Positions 8,361-17,883 of a stretch of 63,384 nt of DNA are shown one piece after another. The translations under genes and the position numbers were made by a program. This DNA comes from Pseudomonadota bacterium (lineage in GTDB: Bacteria > Pseudomonadota > Gammaproteobacteria > Steroidobacterales > JBCBZW01), in assembly GCA_039193195.1 (NCBI GenBank), contig JBCCWS010000034.1, positions 1 to 63,384 of the forward strand, written 5' to 3'. The notes under the pieces were generated by a model. It worked only from the letters and a program-made list of their open reading frames with translations, did not search any database and was not told where the DNA came from. Positions within the stretch are counted from its first letter, which is position 1. Every line of letters starts with the position of its first letter.

Positions 8361-9625
8361 ATCTGATAGTTGCAGATTTGGCTTTGCGCAGCGCCTTGAA
8401 TCGCCGCGCGACCCTGCTGCTCACGGTTCTCGCGATCGCGATCGGCGTTGGCGCGTTCCTGGCTGTGGAGAAGGTGCGCTCGGGGGCGCGCGACGCCTTC
8501 GAACGCACAATTTCCGGCACGGATCTGATCGTGGGCACGCGTACCGGTTCGATCAATCTCATGCTGTTCACCGTCTTCCACATCGGCGAAGTGCCCGCCA
8601 ACATGACGTGGGAGAGCTTCGAGCGCATCGCCGGATACCCCGAGGTGGATTGGGCGGTGCCGATCTCCCTAGGCGACAGCTTCCGCAACTACCGTGTGGT
8701 GGGCACCACGCCCGCGTTTCTCGACCACTACCGCTACGGCGATGACCGCCCCCTAGCCCTCGCCGACGGTGTCTGGCCGCAGGACACCTTTGGCGCAGTC
8801 CTCGGTGCCGACGTTGCCGCCACCCTAGACCTCGGACTCGACGCGCCGCTCACCCTGTCGCACGGCTTGCGCTCGGCGGATTTCTCCGCCCACGAGAACA
8901 CCCCTTTTAGGGTCAGCGGCGTCTTGCGCGCCACGGGCACTCCGGTGGATCGCACCGTCTTCGTAGGCCTCGATGGCATCGAGGCCATGCACTTCGGCTG
9001 GCGCAGCGGCGCGCCCACGCCGATGGCGCGCCTCGCCACCCCCGAGCGCATCGCGCAAATGGACCTTAGCCCCGATTCGATCACTGCGGCCTACCTTGGC
9101 TTGACCTCGCCAATAAGCGTCCTCCAGGTACAACGACGCATCAACACGGACCCGCAGGAGCCCCTGATGGCCGCTCTGCCGGGGGTGAGTCTGTCGCGCC
9201 TGTGGGAGGTGGTCGGCGCCACGGAGCGGGTGATGATCGTGATGACCGTGCTCATCGTGGTCGTTGGCCTTGTCTCCATTCTCGTCAGCCTGTTAGCTAC
9301 CTTAGGTGAGCGCCGGCGCGAGATCGCGGTGCTGCGCGCCGTGGGTGCCAAGCCACGCGACGTGTTCCTGCTCTTAATGGGTGAGGCCGGCATAGTGGCC
9401 CTGGCCGGCGCCCTGGTCGGCGTGGTGCTGGTGCAGTTGGCCACCAGCGTGATCTCGCCCCTGATGGCCACACGCTTCGGCCTCACGCTCACGGCCCAGG
9501 CGCCCGGCTTGAAGGATCTCTACACGGTCGTGGCCGTGGCCCTGATCGGGGTTGGCCTTGGCACCTTGCCCGGCGCCCTCGCCTATCGGCGGGCCCTGTC
9601 CGAAGGCCTCACGGTGCGTATCTAG
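8357..9625 (+). CDS. FtsX-like ABC permease of the zinc cluster
   Basis: A 422-residue permease with one N-terminal membrane helix (LLLTVLAIAIGVGAFLAVEKV) and a large periplasmic domain (about residues 45-285). Three C-terminal helices follow, with the conserved stretch LLATLGERRREIAVLRAVGA after the first of them (IVMTVLIVVVGLVSILVSLL). This is the four-helix MacB/FtsX layout. The ATG overlaps the ATPase stop by four bases. With the preceding ATPase it forms the pump part of the Zrg-type cluster, probably contacting the His-rich protein in the periplasm. Direction and cargo are not shown by sequence. Confidence 0.87.
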   Translation: MNLIVADLALRSALNRRATLLLTVLAIAIGVGAFLAVEKVRSGARDAFERTISGTDLIVGTRTGSINLMLFTVFHIGEVPANMTWESFERIAGYPEVDWAVPISLGDSFRNYRVVGTTPAFLDHYRYGDDRPLALADGVWPQDTFGAVLGADVAATLDLGLDAPLTLSHGLRSADFSAHENTPFRVSGVLRATGTPVDRTVFVGLDGIEAMHFGWRSGAPTPMARLATPERIAQMDLSPDSITAAYLGLTSPISVLQVQRRINTDPQEPLMAALPGVSLSRLWEVVGATERVMIVMTVLIVVVGLVSILVSLLATLGERRREIAVLRAVGAKPRDVFLLLMGEAGIVALAGALVGVVLVQLATSVISPLMATRFGLTLTAQAPGLKDLYTVVAVALIGVGLGTLPGALAYRRALSEGLTVRI

Positions 9626-9637
9626 GGCCCTATCCCC

Positions 9638-10705
9638 ATGATCATCGGCGTACCTGTCAATGTGATTTGCGGCCCGCTCGGGGTCGGCAAGACAACGCTC
9701 ATCAACCAGCTGCTGGCCCAGCGACCGGCCGCCGAACAGTGGGCCGTGCTCGTCAACGAATACGGCCTCGTTGGTCTGGATGCGGCCTTGATGGAGAGCG
9801 CGGGCGGCACGGCATCGGTGGCCGTGAAGGAGGTTGCCGGGGGATGTATCTGCTGCAGCGCCGGCCCCGTCTTCGAAGTGACCCTGATTCAGCTCCTACG
9901 GCGCAAGCCTGATCGTCTGCTGATCGAGCCGACGGGTCTCGCCACCCTGTCGGGCATTCTCGATACGCTCAACAAGGAGGGGATTCGCGACGCGGTCGAC
10001 CTGCGGTCAATCGTCTGCTTGCTCAACCCCGCCACGCTGGAACACGATTTGGCACGGGAGGAAGTGCGCGATCAGGTGGATGCTGCCGATGCGCTGATCG
10101 CCAGCCGCGCCGACTTGGCGAGCACGGACGAACTGCAGCACTTTCGACGCTGGGCATCGGCACTGTTCCCCGCGCGATCCCATATCGCCGAGACAGCTCA
10201 TGGGCGCCTGCCCGCGGCGGTTCTCAACCTTAGGCATCGGATCGGCGGCGCCACCGCCGCGCCCGGGGATGATCACCACCACCATGATCATGGTCACCAC
10301 GATGATCAGCACACACACACGATCGATCACGGTGTCGATCGCAGCGCCACGGGGCCACAGACGATCGCCTGCGAGCAGACACCGATCGTCCCTCACCTGC
10401 ACCGTTCCGCGCAGACTACGACGTTCGGTTGGATATGCTGGGCAGGCCTGGTCTTCGACGCCGAACGGGCTGCCAAGTGGATGGAATCGCTCACCGACAT
10501 CGAGGGCCTCAGGCGGCTGAAGGCCGTGCTCCACACGAGCCGAGGATGGCGCGCGTTCAACGTCACCGAAGACCTCAGCGAGAGCAGAGGCTCAGCCTAT
10601 CGCCGCGATTCGCGCGTAGAGCTCATCATCGAAGGCGATAGGCCACCCGACCCCGCTGCCCTGGAGGCGTCGCTACGCGGCTGCCTGCATCAGGCGGCCG
10701 GGTAG
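9638..10705 (+). CDS. COG0523 GTPase, zinc metallochaperone type
   Basis: A CobW/COG0523 GTPase of 355 residues. It has a P-loop CGPLGVGKTT (residues 11-20), the zinc-binding CxCC motif GGCICC (Cys70, 72, 73), switch IEPTG, and a His/Asp-rich stretch at about residues 211-228 (DDHHHHDHGHH) before the CobW C-terminal domain. The guanine-specificity motif is SRAD instead of NKxD. These proteins use GTP to deliver zinc to client enzymes under starvation. The insert in a YjiA/ZigA-like backbone and its place 12 bases after the permease support a zinc role. It is the last gene of the cluster. Confidence 0.88.
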   Translation: MIIGVPVNVICGPLGVGKTTLINQLLAQRPAAEQWAVLVNEYGLVGLDAALMESAGGTASVAVKEVAGGCICCSAGPVFEVTLIQLLRRKPDRLLIEPTGLATLSGILDTLNKEGIRDAVDLRSIVCLLNPATLEHDLAREEVRDQVDAADALIASRADLASTDELQHFRRWASALFPARSHIAETAHGRLPAAVLNLRHRIGGATAAPGDDHHHHDHGHHDDQHTHTIDHGVDRSATGPQTIACEQTPIVPHLHRSAQTTTFGWICWAGLVFDAERAAKWMESLTDIEGLRRLKAVLHTSRGWRAFNVTEDLSESRGSAYRRDSRVELIIEGDRPPDPAALEASLRGCLHQAAG

Positions 10706-10743
10706 ACGGACTCCTCGAACACGCCGCAGCGGCTCGCGCGCGT

Positions 10744-13700
10744 TCAGCCGTTATCGCGCAGCTTCACCCGCGCCGGCGGACGCCCCGGCACGCTCGGCTG
10801 CTCCGCCTCGAGACGCTTCATCACCTCGGCGATTCCGCGTTCGAGCTGCGCATCGCCATCGCTGGTGGGATCGTTGCTCACCTCGATGTCCGGCGACACG
10901 CCCTCGCCCTCGATAATCCAGCCCTTGTCCTTCTGCGACATGCCAAACTCCGGCACGAACACGTTGCCGCCATCGATAAGCGGCCCGTGGCTGGTGATGC
11001 CAACCACGCCACCCCAGCTGCGCTTACCGATCAGAGGCCCTAGCTTCGCTTCACGGAAGAAGTACGGAAAGATATCGCCGTCCGACGCAGAGTTCTCACT
11101 GACCAGCGCCACCATGGGTCCGGTAAACGCCGTGGAGGGATAGGTGTTGGTCCATTCGCTGTGAGCCTGGTGACCGTACGCCAACGGTCGCTGCATCAAG
11201 CGCCGCAGGATCATCTGTGAGACGTTGCCGCCGCCGTTACCGCGCACATCGACGATTAGGCCGCGCCTGCGCATCTGCGGGTAGAACCACTTCACGAACT
11301 CGTAGATACCGGCCGCACCCATGTCGGGAATGTGCAGGTAGCCGACCTCCCCATTGGTCTTCTCCGCTACGTAGCGCCGGTTCTTCTCCACCCACTCGAG
11401 ATAGACGAGTGAGGTCTCATCGGCGACCGGGTCGACCAGCACCCGGCGCGTCTCCTGCCCCGTCGGTGTGCTGCTTACGGTGAGCTCCACGGGCTGTGTG
11501 CCGCGGTCCGTGAGCAGGTCGTAGGGGTTGTCCGTTAGGGTCAATTCACGACCGTCGATCGCGATCACGTAGTCCCCAGCTTCCACGCCCACACCCACCT
11601 CCGTGAGCGGCGAGCGATACTTCGCCTCTGCGTTGTGGCCCGCGTAGATATGACCGATACGGTAGCGTGCCGATTTCTCATCGGCCTCGAAGCGAGCCCC
11701 GAGCAAAGCCGCTGACGAGCGCTTCGGTGCCTGCAGATCACCGCCCGCCACGTAGGCGTGGCCCACATTCAGCTCGGCGATCATCTCGCCGATAAGCGTG
11801 TTCAGATCCTCTCGCGTAGACACGTGTTGCACCAGCGGGCGGTAGCGCTCGCGCAGGGCATCCCAGTCGTAGCCGTGCATGTTGCGCACGTAGAAGTAGT
11901 CTCGGAACCGTCGCCAGACCTCATCGAAGGCGACCAGCCACTCGTCCGTCGGGGCTCGGTAGACAATCAGATTGGCGGTGCTGATCGCCTCCGCTTCGCC
12001 AGGCTTGGCGAGCGCGATGCGCTTCAGCCCAGCCGGGGTTCGTACCACTACGACCTTGCCGTCGGCGGATCGCACGACCGCAGAGATGTCGGCCACAATG
12101 TCCTTGCTCTTGCGCGTCTTGAAGTCGAGCGCCCGCAAGGTCGTCTTCACGTCCGGGGATCGGCCGTAGTAGAAAGCCCCAGTTGTCACATAGAGGAGCT
12201 GATCGGCGAGAGGCATCAGGGCGGCAATGTTGTCCGACTCGACGGGCACGCGGATGACCCGCTGCGACAACCCGTCAAACTCGATCGCCACGCGCACCCC
12301 CTCTGACGCCTCGGCGTCTTCGTCTTCCTTCTCGCCGTCGCCCTCCTTTTCAGCCTCGTCCTGGTCGCCATCGCTGTCCGCGGCAGCTACTTCATCGTTG
12401 CGCGGTCCGAAGGGATTGCCCGATTCGCCGGTGAGAGCCAGGGCGAAGATGCCGGTCTCGCGGTCGCCAACATAATTCCATTCGAACGCGCCGATCTGCG
12501 GCGCGAACTGCCGATCGCTCAGGAAGAACAGGTGCTTGCCATCTTGGCTGAAGGCCGGTCCGAAGGCGTAGAACAACGGCTCACTGACCTGGCGGGTCTC
12601 ACCGTCTTCACGAGACCAGACGTACACCGCGTCCATGCCCAGATCGGTCTGCCGCGAGTAGGTGATCCAACGCGAGTCAGGCGCCCACCGGTAGTCGTCG
12701 ATGATGCCGTACGGCGAACTGGCGACGATCTTGTGCTTGCCTTGCAAATCTATCAGGTGAACGTGTCCCTCATGATCGTGAAAGGCCAGCGACTTGCTGT
12801 CGGGCGCCCATTGCGGTCCGTACAGGCGCAAGGGCTCCAGGGTGGTGAGAGCACGCGCTTCGCCGCCGCCCCCGCTGTCGATGACGTAGACCTGCTCCTC
12901 GCCGCTGCGATCGCTGATGAACGCGATGTGAGCGCCATCCGGCGACCAGGCGACTTCGCGATCATGGGCATTGGCGTTGCGCGTGAGGTTGCGGGTGATG
13001 CCGTGTTTGGCGGGAACGCTAAACACATCGCCCCTCGCGGTGATCGCGATGCGCTCGGCCGCTGGCGAGACTGAGTAGTCCTCGATCTGCTTCTGCACAT
13101 CGATTCGGCGTGCGGTGCGCCGCACGCGATCGTCCGGGACCTCGATGCTGAGCAGCTGCTCTTGGCGGGCAGTTGTATCGTAGAGGCCGATCACTCCCTG
13201 GACCTCGTAGACAATGCGCGAGACCCCATCGCCACTGGCCCACTTTACATCCCAGGTATCGTGCGAGGTGAGTTGATCTGCACTGCCATTGTCACCGGCG
13301 GCGTAGAGGTTCAATACGCCATCGCGGTCGGAGACGTAGAAGATGCCCGTGGGCAGCCAAACGGGGTCGCGCTCCGTGCGCCGGTCCGTGGCAAGTGGTG
13401 CGGCCTTGTCGTTCTTCAGGTCGTATACGTACAGGTCTTGCGCCCAACCGCCCTGATAGCGCTTCCAGGTGCGAAAGTCCCTGAACAGGGGCGAGTAGAG
13501 CACCTGGGTGCCATCCGGTGAAAACACGCCGGAGCCCGCTCGGGGCATCGGCAACACGGACGGTAGACCACCACTGATCGCTACCTCGTACAAGCGCGGG
13601 TCGTTGAAGTCCTCACGCATGGAGCGAAACAGGACCTTGGCGCCGTCCGGCGTCCAGCCGTACACCTGATGGTCGGTGCCCCAGCGTGCCGGCAGCGGTC

Positions 13701-14028
13701 CCGGAGTCGGGTAATAGGTGAGCTGCACGGGCTCACCACCAGCGACGTCGATGACGTAGACCTGCTCATCGCCCCGGTACTGCCCCGTGAAGGCAATTTT
13801 GGAGCCGTCCGGGGAGAAGCGCGGATAGAGCTCGAGGCCAGGATGGGAAGTTAGACGCCGCGCTTGAGCCCCCCCGTCTACGGGCGCCAGCCACAGATCG
13901 CCGGCATAGCCGAACACCACCTGATCGGCGTGCAGATCGGGGAAGCGCAGCATGCGCGTGCCATCTTGTGCCAGGGTGGCGCCGGCGATGAGGCTGGAAA
14001 GTAGCAGAGCTGGGGCAGTCAGACGCAC
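10744..14028 (-). CDS. Tricorn protease homologue, secreted (S41 family)
   Basis: A large serine peptidase of 1094 residues. It has a WD40-like N-terminal beta-propeller with many SPDG repeats ([25 protein letters not shown]), a second propeller region, a PDZ domain and a C-terminal S41 catalytic domain. The catalytic segment is [10 protein letters not shown], followed by GKRSWGG. An acidic linker (about [19 protein letters not shown]) splits the propellers. It degrades peptides. A GTG at 14028 is chosen: it has a GAAGGA ribosome site 8 bases upstream and leaves a clean signal peptide ([18 protein letters not shown]). The longer frame to 14085 lacks both. It is convergent with the zinc cluster, and nothing links it to zinc. 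Confidence 0.9.
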   Translation of the reverse strand: MRLTAPALLLSSLIAGATLAQDGTRMLRFPDLHADQVVFGYAGDLWLAPVDGGAQARRLTSHPGLELYPRFSPDGSKIAFTGQYRGDEQVYVIDVAGGEPVQLTYYPTPGPLPARWGTDHQVYGWTPDGAKVLFRSMREDFNDPRLYEVAISGGLPSVLPMPRAGSGVFSPDGTQVLYSPLFRDFRTWKRYQGGWAQDLYVYDLKNDKAAPLATDRRTERDPVWLPTGIFYVSDRDGVLNLYAAGDNGSADQLTSHDTWDVKWASGDGVSRIVYEVQGVIGLYDTTARQEQLLSIEVPDDRVRRTARRIDVQKQIEDYSVSPAAERIAITARGDVFSVPAKHGITRNLTRNANAHDREVAWSPDGAHIAFISDRSGEEQVYVIDSGGGGEARALTTLEPLRLYGPQWAPDSKSLAFHDHEGHVHLIDLQGKHKIVASSPYGIIDDYRWAPDSRWITYSRQTDLGMDAVYVWSREDGETRQVSEPLFYAFGPAFSQDGKHLFFLSDRQFAPQIGAFEWNYVGDRETGIFALALTGESGNPFGPRNDEVAAADSDGDQDEAEKEGDGEKEDEDAEASEGVRVAIEFDGLSQRVIRVPVESDNIAALMPLADQLLYVTTGAFYYGRSPDVKTTLRALDFKTRKSKDIVADISAVVRSADGKVVVVRTPAGLKRIALAKPGEAEAISTANLIVYRAPTDEWLVAFDEVWRRFRDYFYVRNMHGYDWDALRERYRPLVQHVSTREDLNTLIGEMIAELNVGHAYVAGGDLQAPKRSSAALLGARFEADEKSARYRIGHIYAGHNAEAKYRSPLTEVGVGVEAGDYVIAIDGRELTLTDNPYDLLTDRGTQPVELTVSSTPTGQETRRVLVDPVADETSLVYLEWVEKNRRYVAEKTNGEVGYLHIPDMGAAGIYEFVKWFYPQMRRRGLIVDVRGNGGGNVSQMILRRLMQRPLAYGHQAHSEWTNTYPSTAFTGPMVALVSENSASDGDIFPYFFREAKLGPLIGKRSWGGVVGITSHGPLIDGGNVFVPEFGMSQKDKGWIIEGEGVSPDIEVSNDPTSDGDAQLERGIAEVMKRLEAEQPSVPGRPPARVKLRDNG

Positions 14029-14259
14029 TGGTGGATCCTTCTGTTCGTTCGCGCCGGCGGCACGGTCGCGTGGGACCAGGCCCAAGCGCCGTCAGGCGGC
14101 ATCTCTTCCGTGATAGGCGAGCTATCGGGGCCCACATGCTAACGCCCCCGTAGCGCTCTTGAACATCCTTGGTGCTAGCGCACCAAGTGGATGCGAGATA
14201 GGACCGGCCGCAACGAGGAGAGTTCGCCCCAGGAGGCGTGCGACGTGAGCGGCGAGGTG

Positions 14260-14871
14260 CTAGTTGCGGAACAGCGGGTCGAAGGTGAGGAGCAGGCGTG
14301 CGTCGTAGGCGTGGGGCGAGCGATGCACCACCCCTTGGAAATGGTGATCCCAGCGCCCGCCCTTCAGCAGGGACCAGGCACCTGAGTTGAACGTACGTAC
14401 GTGACCTCCCGTACGCAGGGGGACTTCTCGCGAGTCTCGATCGGCCAGGAGATCGAAGTCCACCTCCTCGTGGGCAATCCACTCGGTGGCCGGGCCACCA
14501 AGCGTGATCAGCATCCGACAGCGCACCCTATCGGTATGGAAACGTGGGCACATCGGGCCGCTTAGAGTGGCGGCACGAAGGCCGACGGTGGCGCAGTCGA
14601 GCAGGTCCGTGAGTAGGTCGACGCCCTGGGAGATCTCATCACATAGAGAAGATCGCAAGGCTTGGTCGCGAATGGGTGCCAGTGCAATGCCCGCGGCTTC
14701 TGGTTCGCTGGCCGATTGCTTCCACTGCGCCTCGATCTTCCCGCCTTGCGCCATCCAGGCGCCAGCCGATGTCGTCGTGACCGAAGTCGGACGGTCCACG
14801 CTCACCAACTCCACATCTTCGTACACAGCTGCAAAGTCACCTAACTTATCGCTGAATACCCTGCGCATCAC
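14260..14871 (-). CDS. DUF1826 domain protein, zinc-linked
   Basis: A 203-residue protein of the DUF1826 family, with the family stretches [25 protein letters not shown] and [17 protein letters not shown] with a later His ([10 protein letters not shown]) resembles the metal-facing residues of cupin/oxygenase folds, but no activity is established. The GTG start overlaps the GTPase stop by four bases; an ATG follows immediately at 14868, overlapping by one base. DUF1826 genes commonly sit beside COG0523 GTPases under Zur, and here both follow a strong Zur-box-like site. A role in surviving zinc shortage is inferred from that. Confidence 0.8.
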   Translation of the reverse strand: MMRRVFSDKLGDFAAVYEDVELVSVDRPTSVTTTSAGAWMAQGGKIEAQWKQSASEPEAAGIALAPIRDQALRSSLCDEISQGVDLLTDLLDCATVGLRAATLSGPMCPRFHTDRVRCRMLITLGGPATEWIAHEEVDFDLLADRDSREVPLRTGGHVRTFNSGAWSLLKGGRWDHHFQGVVHRSPHAYDARLLLTFDPLFRN

Positions 14872-16091
14872 GACGCTAGATCCTCATCTACGCTGTCCGC
14901 AGTCCATTGGGGGAAGGGGTCGGAATAGGTGGCCCAGACGCTCGGGCCCGTGGCAAGCTCCGCGTCGTCGAGCAGGCAGGCGTCGAGGGTCCTACGCGCA
15001 GAGTCTTCATCGAGGGTCTGGCCGATGAACACGATCTCTTGACGACGATCGCCGAAGGGCGCTTCGAACTGCGAGCGGATCGAGGCGCGTGTTTCCGCGT
15101 CCTCCGGCCAAGCCTGCTCTGGCATCGCATCCCAGAACATGCCGGCGAAACCGTGGTTCATGATACCGCCGGCTTGCGACCAGGAGCCGGCCTCGTCGAA
15201 GCGCGTGGCCAGCCAGAAGTAGCCCTTGGAGCGCACCAGGTTGCCATAGCGCCACCCGGCGACCAGGAACTCGTACAGGCGTTGGGGGTGGAAAGGCCGA
15301 CGAGCCCGGTAGACGAAGCTGCCGATCCCGTACTGTTCGGTTTCCGGCACGTGCTCTCCGCGCATCTGCGCGAGCCAGCCCGGGGCACGCTCCGCCTCCT
15401 CCATACAGAAGCGCCGGGTGCCGAGGATCGCTTCAGTCGGCAGCCTTCCCTGCTCGGCGGTGATTACCTGCGCGCTCGGGTTGAGGCGGCGCAGGGTAGC
15501 GATCAAGGCGTCCGCCGTCTCCTTGGCGACGAGATCAGTCTTAGTCACCACGATCACATTGCTAAACTCAACCTGATCGATGAGTAGATCGGCCACGTTG
15601 CGCTCGTCCTCGTCGACCACCTCCATGCCCTTCTGCTTTAGGGTCTGTGCTTCCTCCATAAGGCGGGGAAAGTTGAAGGCATCAACAACCGTGACCATCG
15701 TGTCCAGGCGCGCCAGGGACGATAGGGATCGGCCCTGCTCATCCTCGAAGGTGAAGGTCTCAGCTACCGGCAGGGGCTCGGAGACCCCTGTCGACTCGAC
15801 GAGCAAGTAGTCGAAACGCTGCTCCTGCGCTAGGCGAGCCACCTCTTCGAGCAGGTCTTCGCGCAGGGTGCAGCAGATACAGCCGTTAGTGAGCTCAACC
15901 AACTTCTCGTCTACCTGCTGCAGGGAGACGCCACTGCGCAGCAACGAGGCGTCGATGTTTACCTCTCCCATATCATTGACGATAACGGCGACGCGCCGTC
16001 CTTCGCGGTTGTTCAATACGTGGTTCATCAAGGTGGTCTTTCCAGCACCTAAAAAGCCAGAAAGCACAGTGACCGGTAGCTGGGCCGCCAA
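14868..16091 (-). CDS. COG0523 GTPase, ZigA/YciC type zinc metallochaperone
   Basis: A 407-residue CobW-family GTPase with P-loop [10 protein letters not shown] (residues 11-20), CxCC motif NGCICC (Cys71, 73, 74), switch [10 protein letters not shown]4 motif TKTD and a long C-terminal CobW_C domain ([11 protein letters not shown]...). The length and VESTGVSEP segment fit the ZigA/YciC branch, which is repressed by Zur and delivers zinc under limitation. The start is a TTG at 16091 with GGAGAG five bases upstream; no ATG or GTG fits better. A Zur-box-like palindrome lies 22-42 bases upstream. It differs from the GTPase at 9638-10705 in having an intact TKTD and no His stretch. Confidence 0.9.
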   Translation of the reverse strand: MAAQLPVTVLSGFLGAGKTTLMNHVLNNREGRRVAVIVNDMGEVNIDASLLRSGVSLQQVDEKLVELTNGCICCTLREDLLEEVARLAQEQRFDYLLVESTGVSEPLPVAETFTFEDEQGRSLSSLARLDTMVTVVDAFNFPRLMEEAQTLKQKGMEVVDEDERNVADLLIDQVEFSNVIVVTKTDLVAKETADALIATLRRLNPSAQVITAEQGRLPTEAILGTRRFCMEEAERAPGWLAQMRGEHVPETEQYGIGSFVYRARRPFHPQRLYEFLVAGWRYGNLVRSKGYFWLATRFDEAGSWSQAGGIMNHGFAGMFWDAMPEQAWPEDAETRASIRSQFEAPFGDRRQEIVFIGQTLDEDSARRTLDACLLDDAELATGPSVWATYSDPFPQWTADSVDEDLAS

Positions 16092-16112
16092 TGGTCTCTC
16101 CTGTCCGCAGCG

Positions 16113-16133
16113 TAATGTTATATCGTAACACTA
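16113..16133. promoter_or_regulatory. Zur-box-like operator
   Basis: AATGTTATATCGTAACACT contains the perfect inverted repeat TGTTA-5-TAACA and closely follows the Zur consensus TGTTATANTATAACA. It lies just upstream of the TTG start of the GTPase-DUF1826 unit, so bound Zur would block its transcription. Confidence 0.72.
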
Positions 16134-16208
16134 TCGTCGCCAGCGCCAGCTAGCCGCCGCCGGGGGTTCCAAGTCTCCCGTGTTGTTCGCGATCAGGGCC
16201 CTAGACTT

Positions 16209-16372
16209 CTAGTGTCCTGGGTTAGAAGTTAGTTGATGAATTCGCGGCCCCTTTTCGCCCCAGAACACGTTGCTCCTCCTCCCGTGGGACCTGCCACGCT
16301 CGTCCTCGCGCCGCGCTCAGGCCAACAACTCGCCTGCGAATTCATCAACGAACTTCTAACTCAGGACACTAG
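16209..16372. mobile_element. MITE-like element with 39-bp inverted ends
   Basis: The left arm (16209-16247) and right arm (16334-16372) are imperfect inverted copies over about 39 bases, both starting CTAGTGTCCTG and sharing GTTAGAAGTT and TTGATGAATTCGC. The 86 bases between carry no gene. CTAG at both outer edges may be target duplication or part of the ends. It is a non-autonomous element; no transposase in the window has matching ends. The gap from here to 16446 includes a run of nine C residues (16431-16439) and no gene. Confidence 0.75.
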
Positions 16373-16446
16373 CGTCACCCGTGTTTCGCGCAACCAATGA
16401 CTTGTTGATGCACAGGTCGCACGTCCCGTGCCCCCCCCCTGCGGCT

Positions 16447-17883
16447 CTATCGCCTAGGCCCCCCCGCACCGGCCAGCTCCTTCTCCGCCCGAGCGAAGAG
16501 CCGGTTCGATGCGCGCCAAAGCAGCGCCCCGACTAGTGCCAGCAATAGCACTGGCCAAGCGATGGCTCTCATCAGCTCGCTCACCGTGCGCTCTTGGAAA
16601 GTGAAGGGCTCCAAGGCGTCAAACTGCGCCAACGACAGCCGGTTACGCGAGACGATGGCAGGGCCTGCGACCTCAGCAAGGTGGTCGAGGGCGTCGCTCG
16701 CCTGGCGCTGGAATCGATGCTGGCGATCGATATCATCGCCGGCCACGATGCTGAACGCCCGCTGGGCGACGATCGCCGGCGATAGGAGCTGAGCAAACTG
16801 CAGCGTTCGCGCCCTACCAGACCAGGCCCGCTCGTACGCCTCGACGATCGGTGCAGCACGCTCACGTGCCATCTCGTTGGCGAGGAACGACGCCCGTATG
16901 TAGGCAGGCAAGCCCTCGTCCCCCACGGTCAGCTCGGGATGATCCACAAGGAATTCGCCGGTCAGCTCGTCCAGCGCCCGGTTGGTCTGCACCTGACCCC
17001 GACGGATCTCCGACAGGTAAGCGAGCCTTGACGGCGTGGGATAAGCGGCCTCTGCAACCGTGTCGACGCTGGCCGGCAGCGCGATGACGAGCAGCAACCA
17101 CAGCGCGACCAGCGCTGCGGCAGTGCCCGTGGGACCACGAAAGCGCGCGACGCAGCAGGCGATCAACCCTACCCACACTGCCCAGTAGGCGACGAGCACT
17201 CCAGCCCATAACGCGAAGCGGCCGTAGCGATCACCTCCTCCGTGGAAAGCGATGAGCACTACGATCATCCCCAGCAACGCGGCCGCCAGGAGCAGGCCAT
17301 TGCGCAACAGCAGGCGCAGCCAGACCAGGCGCGCGAGCGAGACGGGGTGAGACATGATCATGGCGAGCGTGCCGCGCGCCCGATCTCGCGCCAGCACCTC
17401 AAAGGAGACCGCGATCATCAGCACCGGCAGGAGTAGTACGGCAATCAGCGCCAAATCGAAGCGCCCGGCGGCGAGCATGGTCGGGTTGTCGAATTGGTAC
17501 CTACGGAAGATCGTGCCCGCGTTGCGCCACGGCGAGATCTCCCCGTTTGCAGGCTGCAGCTCGCTATGCCCCACGGCGAAGTCCCCCAGGGAGGAAGGCC
17601 GCAGGACCGCGGGAAACGCGATGCTCACGGGTCGAGCGTCGTAGGTCTCTGCCTCCTTTGCGCCGCTTTCGATATCGGCAAGGGCCTGGCGCCACTGCCC
17701 CAGCGACTCGAGTCCCTCAGCCTCGACGGCATCCAGGCTCGCTACCCGTGCATCGCGCCAAAGCGCCCCACTCCAGCCGGCAAGCAAGACGGCGACGAAT
17801 AGGACGCCGATCATCACCATGCCGTTGCCGCGGGTTAGGAAGATCTTTCTCTCCAGGGCAAGGACGGCGCTATCTATCTTCAT
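16447..17883 (-). CDS. ABC-2 type permease, DUF3526 family (second of pair)
   Basis: A 478-residue inner-membrane permease with one N-terminal helix (MVMIGVLFVAVLLAGWSGA). A periplasmic domain of about 120 residues follows, then five or six helices, starting at LALIAVLLLPVLMIAVSFEVLA with the cytoplasmic DRARGTLAMIMSHPVS coupling segment. DUF3526 covers the C-terminal half. It pairs with the related permease upstream (4-base overlap) and the ATPase upstream of that, forming a heterodimeric ABC-2 exporter. In other proteobacteria such trios often accompany TonB receptors, which are absent here; cargo is unknown. Confidence 0.82.
   Translation of the reverse strand: MKIDSAVLALERKIFLTRGNGMVMIGVLFVAVLLAGWSGALWRDARVASLDAVEAEGLESLGQWRQALADIESGAKEAETYDARPVSIAFPAVLRPSSLGDFAVGHSELQPANGEISPWRNAGTIFRRYQFDNPTMLAAGRFDLALIAVLLLPVLMIAVSFEVLARDRARGTLAMIMSHPVSLARLVWLRLLLRNGLLLAAALLGMIVVLIAFHGGGDRYGRFALWAGVLVAYWAVWVGLIACCVARFRGPTGTAAALVALWLLLVIALPASVDTVAEAAYPTPSRLAYLSEIRRGQVQTNRALDELTGEFLVDHPELTVGDEGLPAYIRASFLANEMARERAAPIVEAYERAWSGRARTLQFAQLLSPAIVAQRAFSIVAGDDIDRQHRFQRQASDALDHLAEVAGPAIVSRNRLSLAQFDALEPFTFQERTVSELMRAIAWPVLLLALVGALLWRASNRLFARAEKELAGAGGPRR

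Noticed and set aside
16431-16439. Run of nine C residues
   Set aside because: It could be a sequencing artefact or a phase-variable tract, but it lies outside any gene or clear promoter, so no function can be supported.
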